A stretch of 7,164 nucleotides of DNA, from contig JAZQKW010000006.1 of assembly GCA_045542375.1 (NCBI GenBank), forward strand, positions 1-7,164. The letters run 5' to 3'. The position numbers and the translations under genes were made by a program. This DNA comes from Eshraghiella sp045542375 (GTDB taxonomy: Bacteria; Bacillota; Clostridia; Lachnospirales; Lachnospiraceae). The notes beneath the pieces are model-generated. The model was not told the DNA's origin. It was given only the letters and a program-made list of their open reading frames with translations, and searched no databases. Below, in pieces: positions 1-6,654 of this stretch (positions are counted from its first letter, which is position 1; every line of letters begins with the position of its first letter).

Positions 1-36
1 GTGTCTCATTAATATGAGGCATCGGCTTTAACTATT

Positions 37-1200
37 TTATGAGAAAACTGTTTCGAGAATCTTCTTAAGAATAACATCATAAGAGAAGAATTCTTTAACC
101 TTCAGGTATCCGTTTTGGGCGATGGCAAGTCGTTCACTGTCGTTATCGAGGTAGAACCTGCATTTATCAATCAAATCGTCTTCGTCTTCATAATATACAA
201 AATCCTTATCCGGTTCGAAATAATCAAGAAAATCCCTTTGGAAATTGCTAAGCAAAAAACCGCCGGCTCCCATAATTTCGATAGCTCTTAAAGGTATTCC
301 AGCATGGATACTTCTTAAAGAGATATTAAGATTGATTTTGCTACATTTAAATACATACGGTAACTGATTATAGGGATTAACGGACCCCATGTTGATTGCA
401 TTAGGTATGTAAGGTGTAGGATTAACTGTATATAATTTGGTGTTGAAGTTATCAGAAACTCTTTTGATGATGGATTTTCGTTCTTCGCTGGTTATTTTTT
501 TATCTATAAAATATCTGGAATATACGTATTCTTTGGTTGCAACATTACCGGGCTGAGGAGTATATGGAACTGTGCGTTCTAGTTCTTTTAAAAACTCCCC
601 TTGTATAAGCGCTTCTGTAAAACTATATCCATTAACTAATTTCTGGGATGTTATAATGGCAGATAGGTATCCTTTGGCGTAGTCATTCATTTTGGAAGCA
701 TTGGCAAAATAATCAGTGTCTTCGTCGTATAGTCTTCCTACAAATGATATGTCTGCATCCAATCGGGAATGATGAATATCTGTGGGTATCATTCCGTCCA
801 TTCTCTTAGCATTGGCTGCAAGAGGCATATAATACACGGTGTTCACGCCATTGTTTTTAAAAGAAAGGTATTCCTCACTGTCAAATATAAATATGTAATT
901 GTTAGGGTTGGCAATGGATGCAGAATACATAACAAGGAGGGGGCTGTCATACACCCAGGATACATAAGGGATTCCGTGAGAATGACATACAGCGGATACA
1001 TTTGGTGAAAAATTAGACGAGAATACTAAATCTGGTTTGTCAGAGTTGATTGTGCGGTCTAACTTTAATAGGTATTCGTTAACCTCATAATTAAGAAAAT
1101 CGGGATAATCAAAAGGAATGACCTGATGTCCCATATTGGTAAAGGCTTCCTTAATATCTTCTTTTCCGAAATTTGCACTTTGTATTAATATAATTTTCAT
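37..1200 (-). CDS. CgeB/DUF3880-like glycosyltransferase, paralogue 1
   Basis: The 387-residue product looks like a cytoplasmic GT-B-fold glycosyltransferase that would transfer a sugar from an activated donor; donor and acceptor cannot be read from the sequence. It has no signal peptide or membrane segment. The N-terminal half is DUF3880-like, with MKIILIQS at 1-8 and YVSWVYDSP at 79-87. ISFVGR (151-156) starts the second half. The C-terminal half is Glyco_trans_1_2/CgeB-like, with SKINLN (287-292) and GIPLRAIEIMGAGGFLLSN (301-319), the likely donor-binding loop, then an acidic patch near 338-345. AAGGAG at 1206-1211 gives a well-placed ribosome site for the ATG at 1200. The gene lies 15 bp behind paralogue 2 and is probably cotranscribed with it. 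CgeB itself is a Bacillus spore-coat protein, so the name denotes the fold only. I am sure of the family and unsure of the substrate; flagellin modification is inferred from context. Confidence 0.85.
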   Translation of the reverse strand: MKIILIQSANFGKEDIKEAFTNMGHQVIPFDYPDFLNYEVNEYLLKLDRTINSDKPDLVFSSNFSPNVSAVCHSHGIPYVSWVYDSPLLVMYSASIANPNNYIFIFDSEEYLSFKNNGVNTVYYMPLAANAKRMDGMIPTDIHHSRLDADISFVGRLYDEDTDYFANASKMNDYAKGYLSAIITSQKLVNGYSFTEALIQGEFLKELERTVPYTPQPGNVATKEYVYSRYFIDKKITSEERKSIIKRVSDNFNTKLYTVNPTPYIPNAINMGSVNPYNQLPYVFKCSKINLNISLRSIHAGIPLRAIEIMGAGGFLLSNFQRDFLDYFEPDKDFVYYEDEDDLIDKCRFYLDNDSERLAIAQNGYLKVKEFFSYDVILKKILETVFS

Positions 1201-1205
1201 ATATG

Positions 1206-1211
1206 CTCCTT
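1206..1211 (-). promoter_or_regulatory. Ribosome binding site of paralogue 1 in the 15-bp intergenic gap
   Basis: AAGGAG on the minus strand lies 5 bases before the ATG at 1200. It sits inside the short gap after the stop of the upstream gene, which supports one mRNA for the two genes and fixes the start of the downstream one. Confidence 0.75.
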
Positions 1212-1215
1212 GATA

Positions 1216-2373
1216 TTAAAATACAATGTTAAAAATTTTATCTAACATAATATCATAACTATATTCTTTCTCTATTTTCTTCTGGCCGTTAATTGCAATA
1301 GAGATTCTTTCTTCATCATTGTTGAGGTAGTATGTTACCTTGTCTAACAAATCCTGTCTTCCGGTATACATTACCATTTCTTCCCCATCAACAAAGTATT
1401 CTGCAAGCTCAGGCTGATAATTGGAAAGAAGGAAACCGCCGGCTCCCATAATATCCATACATCTTAAAGGTATTCCTGATAATATGGTTCGTAAAGTTAT
1501 GTTTAAATTGATTTTAGAATTCCTAAATACAAGTGGCATTTCTGTATCGTAATTTACATAACCCATCTGTTTAACCTGTGGAACTTTCAAATCTTTAGGA
1601 GATGCAAAATGGGAAACTGAAATTCCTGCATCGGCAAGCATTGTAAGAATCTCCGGTCGTTCTGTAGCGGTGATTTTTTTCTGAAGTATCTGTGAGAACA
1701 TATCTCCACTGTCTAACAAAACTTCATCGCTTATGTTGAAATTCACGAAATCCAACGATTTAACAAAACTATCTGTACATATTGCTGATGGAAGGTCACA
1801 ACCCAAAAGATCCATCTGCGCTCTGATTATACCTTCAAAAAAACCTCTATAGTAATCAGGCATGTTAGTAATCTGATCATAGAAGTTGGTCGAATCATTA
1901 TAAGTTCTGCCAATGAAAGAGACATCATGCTGATATTTGGTGTTTCGAATGTTAGAGTTTAACAGACGATTTAGTTTATTCGTGTTAACTGCAAGGGGCA
2001 TATGGAATACGTTGTTAACGCCTAATGCCTTAAGTCGCTGAACATTTTGGTAATCGAATACAAAAATATAGTTACATGAGTTGAAAACGGCCTCGGTGTA
2101 CAATGTTTTGAGTGGGCTGTCAAAGCACCATGAAATGTATTTGATGCCTACGGCTTCTGTAACCTTGGAAATAATTGGATAAAAGTTAAAGGAGAACACA
2201 CAGTCATAGTTACCTGATTGTATTTTTTCTAAAAAGGCTTCAGCAAAATTGATATCGTTGAGCTTGTCTGCAATAGGGGTATCGTCTACATCTACAGAAT
2301 ATCCCTTTCTGTTAAATACATCTAAAATATCATTTGCTGTAAACTCATCCCAATGGTAGTATAAAATGTTCAT
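1216..2373 (-). CDS. CgeB/DUF3880-like glycosyltransferase, paralogue 2
   Basis: The 385-residue product is colinear with paralogue 1: YISWCFDSP sits at 79-87, VSFIGR at 151-156, SKINLN at 286-291 and GIPLRCMDIMGAGGFLLSN at 300-318. It is thus a DUF3880 N-terminal half followed by a Glyco_trans_1_2/CgeB-type C-terminal half, with no signal peptide or membrane helix, and is expected to be a cytoplasmic GT-B glycosyltransferase of unknown donor and acceptor. The ATG at 2373 follows AGAGGA (2379-2384) at a suitable distance. It is the first gene of a two-gene minus-strand unit, driven by a candidate promoter at 2407-2435. DNA around the donor-loop codons is very similar to paralogue 1, including a 20-base identical block (1433-1452 against 257-276), which fits a tandem duplication. 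Substrate is unknown; flagellin glycosylation is inferred from the neighbourhood. Confidence 0.85.
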   Translation of the reverse strand: MNILYYHWDEFTANDILDVFNRKGYSVDVDDTPIADKLNDINFAEAFLEKIQSGNYDCVFSFNFYPIISKVTEAVGIKYISWCFDSPLKTLYTEAVFNSCNYIFVFDYQNVQRLKALGVNNVFHMPLAVNTNKLNRLLNSNIRNTKYQHDVSFIGRTYNDSTNFYDQITNMPDYYRGFFEGIIRAQMDLLGCDLPSAICTDSFVKSLDFVNFNISDEVLLDSGDMFSQILQKKITATERPEILTMLADAGISVSHFASPKDLKVPQVKQMGYVNYDTEMPLVFRNSKINLNITLRTILSGIPLRCMDIMGAGGFLLSNYQPELAEYFVDGEEMVMYTGRQDLLDKVTYYLNNDEERISIAINGQKKIEKEYSYDIMLDKIFNIVF

Positions 2374-2406
2374 ATGTTTCCTCTTATTTTTCTGCCTGAT
2401 AATGTA

Positions 2407-2435
2407 ATTTTATCAAGAGAAATATTACAAAGCAA
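2407..2435 (-). promoter_or_regulatory. Candidate sigma-A promoter for the minus-strand glycosyltransferase pair
   Basis: On the minus strand the sequence reads TTGCTT (-35, 2430-2435), a 17-bp spacer, then TAAAAT (-10, 2407-2412) preceded by TGA, an extended -10 of the TGn type. Transcription would start near 2400, leaving a leader of about 27 bases that contains the AGAGGA ribosome site. Seen by eye, not tested. Confidence 0.55.
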
Positions 2436-2464
2436 TAGAAAATATCCCTCTTGCGTGTTAAAAT
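2436..2464 (+). promoter_or_regulatory. Candidate sigma-A promoter for the GT2-TPR gene and its downstream partner
   Basis: On the plus strand the sequence reads TAGAAA (-35, 2436-2441, four of six matches to TTGACA), a 17-bp spacer, then TAAAAT (-10, 2459-2464) preceded by TGT, an extended -10. Transcription would start near 2471, about 24 bases before the ATG at 2495. An overlapping alternative -10, TAATAT at 2464-2469, is possible. The -35 directly abuts the -35 of the divergent promoter. Confidence 0.5.
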
Positions 2465-2494
2465 AATATAGAAATAAATGGTCGGAGAATATAT

Positions 2495-3550
2495 ATGAAT
2501 ATTTCAGTGTGTATTATAACTAAAAATGAAGCCCACTATCTTAGGGAGTGTCTGAGCTGTCTTATGAAATATCCTTTTGAAATTGTAGTGACGGATACAG
2601 GCTCGGAGGATGACAGTGTGTCGGTTGCTAAGGAATATACGGATAAAGTTTTTTTCTATGAATGGTGCAATGATTTTTCTACAGCAAGAAATTACTGTGT
2701 GGCACAGGCAACTAATGATATGGTAATGATTGTTGACACGGATGAATTTGTGCAGGATTTTGAATGGGATAATTTTTGCAAAATTGTTGAGACGAACCAT
2801 GATAAGGTGGGACGAATTAATCTTAACAATATATATAGAAGAAACGGGATTTTGAATTCTACTAATGAGAAGTTGAGTAGAATTTTTGACAGAAGGTTAT
2901 ACACTTATACGGGAAGTATTCATGAACAGATTACGCCGATTGGGGATAAAGATACTTTTGAGTCATATGACGCGGGGATAACTTTTAAACATGTAGGTTA
3001 TGATGGAGACCCAGAGAATATTAAGAAGAAAACAGAACGAAATATTATGCTCTTAAAGTCAGAATTGGAGAAGAAGGAAGATGCATATATTTTGTACCAG
3101 CTTGGAAAAAGTTATTATATGGCGGGTGATTATGGTGAGGCGGAAAAATATTTTGAAAGGGCTACTGCCTATGATTTGGACCCGAGACTTGAGTATGTGC
3201 TTGATATGATTGTTTCCTATGGATACTCCATGGTAAATTCCGGAAAGGCTAAGGAGGCACTTGCTTTCTCCAATCTTTTTGATGAGTTTTCCTATAGTGC
3301 GGATTATGTATTTATGATGGGAATAGTGTGTATGAATAACGCTCTTTTTGAAGATGCGGTAGGACTGTTTGAAAAGGCAAAAGAATATGACAGCTGTAAT
3401 TTGTGTGGAGTTAATTCCTATCTTGCGGATTACAATATCGGGGTGATTTTTGAGTGTCTGGGACATAAGGAAGAGGCGCTTATGTATTATGGAAAGTGTA
3501 AGGGGTACGATAAGGCTGAGGAGAGAATTAAGGCTTTGACGGAGAATTAG
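2495..3550 (+). CDS. GT2-family glycosyltransferase with C-terminal TPR repeats
   Basis: The 351-residue product starts with a GT-A-fold family 2 domain. SVCIITKNEA (4-13) is the nucleotide-binding first strand, VVTDTGSEDDS (31-41) the usual D-GS-D block, DFSTARN is at 60-66, and DTDEF (81-85) holds the DXD-type metal/nucleotide-sugar motif. SIHEQI (141-146) and HVGY (166-169) are typical of the TPR-linked GT2 group that includes SunS-like and beta-4-glucosyltransferase-like enzymes. From about 197 to 340 there are TPR-like helical pairs: 197-230 is clear, 268-300 and 307-340 weaker. These would dock an acceptor protein or partner enzyme. It is cytoplasmic, with no signal or membrane segment. 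GGAG at 2484-2487 precedes the ATG by seven bases. The stop is 2 bp before the next glycosyltransferase, so the two are surely cotranscribed. The sugar and acceptor are not evident; protein glycosylation, perhaps of flagellin, is inferred. Confidence 0.88.
   Translation: MNISVCIITKNEAHYLRECLSCLMKYPFEIVVTDTGSEDDSVSVAKEYTDKVFFYEWCNDFSTARNYCVAQATNDMVMIVDTDEFVQDFEWDNFCKIVETNHDKVGRINLNNIYRRNGILNSTNEKLSRIFDRRLYTYTGSIHEQITPIGDKDTFESYDAGITFKHVGYDGDPENIKKKTERNIMLLKSELEKKEDAYILYQLGKSYYMAGDYGEAEKYFERATAYDLDPRLEYVLDMIVSYGYSMVNSGKAKEALAFSNLFDEFSYSADYVFMMGIVCMNNALFEDAVGLFEKAKEYDSCNLCGVNSYLADYNIGVIFECLGHKEEALMYYGKCKGYDKAEERIKALTEN
3539..3544 (+). promoter_or_regulatory. Ribosome binding site of paralogue 3 inside the end of the GT2 gene
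   Basis: ACGGAG lies in the last codons of the GT2 gene, eight bases before the ATG at 3553, whose own gap to the preceding stop is only 2 bp. This arrangement favours translational coupling. Confidence 0.6.
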
Positions 3551-3552
3551 GT

Positions 3553-4713
3553 ATGAAGATTTTGATGTACAGATGGAAAGCGTATAATCAGCAGGATATT
3601 GTAGAGCAGTTAGAACTTAGAGGTCATCAGGTTGATGAGATTAGAGGTGAGATGTCTAACTTTGATACGGATATGATTTTTTACGATAAATTCATAGAAA
3701 AGCTTGATGGGGACAGATATGACCTTGTGTTAACTGTTAATTATTTTCCGCTTATATCCATTGCCTGTGAAGAACGGGGGATAAGATACGTGAGCTGGTG
3801 CTGCGATTCGCCTATTGGGACAATGTATCATCAGTCCGTATATAATAAGATGAATACCATATTTACTTTTGATATGTTTAATAAGGTGGAGTTTGAGGAT
3901 ATGGGAGCTAACGTGTTGCATCTTCCGCTTTGTGGAGCGGTTGAAAGAGTGGATGCGCTGCTTTCGGAGGCATCGGACCTTGAAGAATATGACTGCGACA
4001 TTTCTTTTATAGGAAGTATGTATAACAAAAATTCATATGATGAGGTATATGACCATCTGCCGGAATATCTGAAGGGATATTTTGATGGAGTTTTGAAGGT
4101 TCAGGCGGGACTCTATGGTGAATATGTGCTTGATGACATATTGGATGCGACTACGGTCAGGGAACTGAATAAGCATTTTATACTGGCTAAGTCCGAGGAC
4201 TCGTTTTCAGATATATCGCTGGTATTTGCCACAACGGTGCTTGGGTTTAAAATTGCCCAGATGGAGAGAAAAAGACTTCTGGCAAGATTATCAAGAGTTG
4301 CAGAGGTTAATCTCTACACAGATGATGAACAGGTGGATATGCCGGGGGTGAATAACAGAGGAATTGCTGACTACTGGGAGGTTGCACCTAAGATTTTTAA
4401 CAGGAGTAAGATTAATCTGAATTTTACAATTAGAAGTATAAGGACGGGAATTCCGTTAAGAGTGTGGGACATTCTCAGTGCCGGAGGTTTTTGCATAACC
4501 AATTATCAACCGGAGCTTCTTATGTATTTTGAAAATGGAAAAGACCTGGTGATTTTTGAGGACGAAGAGGATTTAATTGAGAAGGTAAAATATTATCTGT
4601 CACATGATGAGGAGCGAAAAGCTATCGCCATGAATGGATATAATAAGGTAAAAAATCTGCATAAATATTCTGACAGATTTGATGAGATGAAAAAAATAAT
4701 ACCTGAATTATAA
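3553..4713 (+). CDS. CgeB/DUF3880-like glycosyltransferase, paralogue 3
   Basis: The 386-residue product is the third, more diverged member of the set. It keeps YVSWCCDSP (79-87), ISFIGS (150-155, where the other copies end in GR), SKINLN (285-290) and GIPLRVWDILSAGGFCITN (299-317). The donor-loop GAGGFLLSN of the other two has become SAGGFCITN. The domain order is DUF3880 followed by Glyco_trans_1_2/CgeB, with no signal or membrane segment. It is translated from an ATG 2 bp after the GT2-TPR gene, so the two enzymes probably act together, one adding the sugar that the other extends. Expected role: cytoplasmic transferase of unknown donor. The divergent loop suggests a different specificity from paralogues 1 and 2, but the sequence alone cannot show this. 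Confidence 0.85.
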   Translation: MKILMYRWKAYNQQDIVEQLELRGHQVDEIRGEMSNFDTDMIFYDKFIEKLDGDRYDLVLTVNYFPLISIACEERGIRYVSWCCDSPIGTMYHQSVYNKMNTIFTFDMFNKVEFEDMGANVLHLPLCGAVERVDALLSEASDLEEYDCDISFIGSMYNKNSYDEVYDHLPEYLKGYFDGVLKVQAGLYGEYVLDDILDATTVRELNKHFILAKSEDSFSDISLVFATTVLGFKIAQMERKRLLARLSRVAEVNLYTDDEQVDMPGVNNRGIADYWEVAPKIFNRSKINLNFTIRSIRTGIPLRVWDILSAGGFCITNYQPELLMYFENGKDLVIFEDEEDLIEKVKYYLSHDEERKAIAMNGYNKVKNLHKYSDRFDEMKKIIPEL

Positions 4714-4745
4714 AAACATCGTTACTTCGCCATAGTAACTGCGAC

Positions 4746-4766
4746 TTATATATAAAAGATATATAA
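4746..4766 (+). repeat. AT-only inverted repeat abutting the sigma-gene ribosome site
   Basis: TTATATAT (4746-4753) and ATATATAA (4759-4766) are perfect inverted copies around a five-base loop. The right arm shares its last two bases with the AAGGAG ribosome site. In mRNA this eight-pair A-U hairpin would be weak, but it sits where it could modulate initiation. It may equally be just AT-rich leader DNA or part of a promoter. Confidence 0.4.
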
Positions 4767-4770
4767 GGAG
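4765..4770 (+). promoter_or_regulatory. Ribosome binding site fixing a GTG start
   Basis: AAGGAG lies eight bases before GTG at 4779. An ATG at 4777 is in another frame and hits a stop after seven codons. An in-frame ATG at 4797 lacks its own ribosome site. GTG at 4779 is therefore the best start for the sigma gene. Confidence 0.75.
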
Positions 4771-4778
4771 TTGGTAAT

Positions 4779-5297
4779 GTGTCGGAAGTACATAAGATGA
4801 ATAGTGCGGAGGAACTGTACGCGTTTTGTAAGAATGAACTTTTCGCTGAAGTAATGGAAAAAATTACTAATGAGGATTTGGTGGAGGACATTACAAGTGA
4901 AATCTTCATGAATGTAATGTGTCATGAAAAATGGTTTTTTGACATAGACGCAGAAAGGCAGAGTGAATATGTCCATAATATGTGCCAAAAGGTGTGCAGG
5001 TATCATCTGATGTTTTTTGAACGGAAAAATTATGAGTTCAAAGAAGAGGTGTACGGGGAGAATAAATTTAGTGAGGATACGTACGATTTCATGGATAAAG
5101 ACATCGTGGATAATTGGATAAAGTCTTTGCCGGAAAACGAAAAACGTACCGTGAAAAAACGGTACATAGAGAATAAAAGCATAGAGACAATTGCAATGGA
5201 AGAGGGAATATCGAAAAATGCGGTGTCTAAACGACTTTCCAGAGCCCGTTTTCGATTAAAAAATACTGTCATGCGTAATTTACATGACAGTATTTAA
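4779..5297 (+). CDS. ECF-like sigma-70 family RNA polymerase sigma factor
   Basis: The 172-residue product has the size and layout of a small two-domain sigma factor. Residues about 12-84 resemble region 2: LVEDITSEIFMNVM (34-47) is the EDl-qEvF-type core helix, and the stretch near 64-83 occupies the place of the -10-reading helix. After a short acidic linker, region 4 covers about 111-164, with SLPENEKRTV (116-125) and a helix-turn-helix SIETIAMEEGISKNAVSKRL at 134-153, then basic residues to 161. It should bind core RNA polymerase and read a cognate promoter. The region 2 match is weaker than the region 4 match, so a non-sigma regulator with a sigma-4-type HTH is possible. No anti-sigma gene is visible. 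It follows the glycosyltransferase operon by 65 bp with no strong terminator between, so readthrough is likely. It converges on and overlaps the FliD-like gene at TTAA. Confidence 0.75.
   Translation: MSEVHKMNSAEELYAFCKNELFAEVMEKITNEDLVEDITSEIFMNVMCHEKWFFDIDAERQSEYVHNMCQKVCRYHLMFFERKNYEFKEEVYGENKFSEDTYDFMDKDIVDNWIKSLPENEKRTVKKRYIENKSIETIAMEEGISKNAVSKRLSRARFRLKNTVMRNLHDSI
5258..5295 (-). terminator. Intrinsic terminator of the FliD-like gene, inside the sigma CDS
   Basis: AAATACTGTCATG (5261-5273) and CATGACAGTATTT (5283-5295) are perfect 13-base inverted copies around a nine-base loop. Read on the minus strand, the stem starts at the stop codon of the FliD-like gene and is followed by a run of six U (the A run at 5258-5263), the textbook form. 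On the plus strand no U run follows beyond TATTT, so it would be weaker for the sigma gene, whose codons 161-172 form the stem. Confidence 0.85.
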
Positions 5298-6568
5298 CAG
5301 TAGCCGTTATAAAGCATACCGGTATAGATGGAGGTTGAATATGTATCTCCGCTTGGTCTGGTCGGATGCTTGTAACTGATAACGGAGCGGTTGATGTATT
5401 CCATTGGGTTAATCATTACGTCTTTTGCTTTTTTCTGTAATGCATTCTTGAATCTGCTAATTTCTGAAAGGTTGTTCATCAGGTTCTCATTGGTGGTCTG
5501 ATGAAGTCTCTCGTCATCAATTTCCATTAAACCTTCTGAGTTGATTGTTAATCCATTGGAATTCAGCGCTTCCTTGTGGGCGTTAGCAATTATTGACAGG
5601 TCGGAGCTGAGTTTTTTACTTCCTATTGTAGTGCCGGCCCTTGCAAGCTTGGTGATGTCGTTGAAACAGTCTCTTAATTTGTGAAGGCTATCAATAACTG
5701 CATCAAGATTCTGCTTAAGACCTATGTTCGTTACCATGCCCGGTTCATGGGTTTTCTTAAGTGTAAGCTCAAACCTTCGGTCAACCGTAAAAATATTGGA
5801 TGTTGACGAGCGTTCTTCTCCGTTGAGGTTAAATATTGCGTTGGATGGATAGTGACTGGTCTTATCAAGTCCGAAAAGTTCAACTGCGCCTCTTGACTCG
5901 GTGGCATGTTCATCACTTACGGTGAAAATGGCAGGTCTGCCATGCATTCCGGTCATGTTGGAGGTGATTTCTAAGGCTGAACGATTAGAAGTGTCAGTTA
6001 TTACTCTTGCCTTCAGACCGATTTCGGCCTTGTTAATAAGTCTTGTCAATTTGTCCTGAACTGCGCGGTTGTTCTCGTCAGCGCTTACGGCAAATCTTAA
6101 GTCGTAGGTGATTGAACTGATATTAACATCAAAAGAGTAGGTTCCCGGTGATAATCCCTTGGCAGTCTGGGAAAGATACTTACCTGTATTAATCTGAGGT
6201 GTTGCAAGCTGTTTTACTTCCATTGAGAAGTTGTGGCTCTCATCGGCAGTCACGTTGTCGCCAATGTATTCTACTTCAATTGTCTCAGGGTCGTCAGATA
6301 CGGCAGCACTCTTAAATGTCATATTGCCATTAAGGGCATCAGTTATCTCGTACGCAGTCTCTGCAAGAGAACGTGCACTTTCCTTGATATCAATTGCAAA
6401 TTTCTGGGATTCTTCCGATATATCAATACTGTAAAAAGGACTGGCTCTGTTAAGTCGGACAATGTTATTGTATACATCGCGAAGCTCTTCCTTCTTATGA
6501 GTATTGTATTTGCTGTATGGGCGTGAGCCATACTGGGAAATGTAATAAGCATAAACATTACTAATCAT
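5294..6568 (-). CDS. Divergent FliD-like flagellar filament-cap / hook-associated protein
   Basis: Counting from the chosen ATG, the product is 424 residues. It is FliD-like in its middle and C-terminal parts. FSMEVKQLA (114-122) matches the FliD core strand that opens the D2/D3 insert. GTYSFDVN (142-149) to ALEITSNMTG (198-207) is the flagellin/FliD-type beta region. NAIFNLNGEERSSTSN (243-258) matches the FliD motif of NG followed by SN. Residues about 284-387 are helical, as in FliD_C. It has no cleavable signal, consistent with type III flagellar export. The N-terminus lacks the usual GLaSGlDt start and has THKKEELRDVYNNIV (about 23-37) instead, and the protein ends in TSIYTGMLYNGYC, with a terminal Cys. 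It is therefore a diverged paralogue or subfamily rather than the standard cap. It could also be a minor filament or hook-associated protein. It has its own promoter (6655-6683) and terminator (5258-5295), so it is probably monocistronic. Confidence 0.7.
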   Translation of the reverse strand: MISNVYAYYISQYGSRPYSKYNTHKKEELRDVYNNIVRLNRASPFYSIDISEESQKFAIDIKESARSLAETAYEITDALNGNMTFKSAAVSDDPETIEVEYIGDNVTADESHNFSMEVKQLATPQINTGKYLSQTAKGLSPGTYSFDVNISSITYDLRFAVSADENNRAVQDKLTRLINKAEIGLKARVITDTSNRSALEITSNMTGMHGRPAIFTVSDEHATESRGAVELFGLDKTSHYPSNAIFNLNGEERSSTSNIFTVDRRFELTLKKTHEPGMVTNIGLKQNLDAVIDSLHKLRDCFNDITKLARAGTTIGSKKLSSDLSIIANAHKEALNSNGLTINSEGLMEIDDERLHQTTNENLMNNLSEISRFKNALQKKAKDVMINPMEYINRSVISYKHPTRPSGDTYSTSIYTGMLYNGYC

Positions 6569-6573
6569 AACAG

Positions 6574-6583
6574 TCACCTCCTT
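6574..6583 (-). promoter_or_regulatory. Perfect Shine-Dalgarno sequence deciding the ATG start
   Basis: AAGGAGGTGA on the minus strand is complementary to the 16S 3' end over ten bases and lies five bases before the ATG at 6568. The in-frame GTG at 6577 lies inside this sequence, so it is not the start and the three residues before the ATG are not translated. Confidence 0.85.
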
Positions 6584-6605
6584 GTCTGTATGATAATATA
6601 GAAGT

Positions 6606-6628
6606 GAAATTTCTAAAAAAGAAATTTC
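6606..6628 (-). promoter_or_regulatory. Twin GAAATTTC palindromes in the leader of the FliD-like gene
   Basis: GAAATTTC occurs at 6606-6613 and again at 6621-6628 with a seven-base spacer (15-bp period). Each copy is itself a palindrome. In the mRNA the two copies can pair as an eight-base-pair hairpin about 22 bases before the Shine-Dalgarno sequence. As DNA they would be a tandem operator just downstream of the promoter. Either role is an inference. Confidence 0.45.
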
Positions 6629-6654
6629 GTATAAAAATCCATTTTTACAACTAT

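Noticed and set aside
3..20. Short hairpin (CTCAT 5-9 with ATGAG 14-18) just downstream of paralogue 1
   Set aside because: The stem is about seven pairs and any U tract on the minus strand would lie outside the window, so a terminator cannot be supported.
1..36. Possible start of another minus-strand gene, or a GCCGAT sigma-28-like -10 (24-29)
   Set aside because: There is no ribosome site before the candidate ATGs, and no TAAA element at the required distance before GCCGAT.
769..1008. Plus-strand open frame opposite paralogue 1
   Set aside because: It is antisense to a well-supported glycosyltransferase gene, lacks a ribosome site and resembles no known protein.
4721..4739. GTTACT/AGTAAC hairpin after paralogue 3 as a terminator
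   Set aside because: The stem has only six pairs and no U run follows; it would at most slow transcription before the sigma gene.
6231..6526. Plus-strand open frames opposite the FliD-like gene
   Set aside because: They are antisense shadows of a gene with a good start, promoter and terminator, and show no domain of their own.
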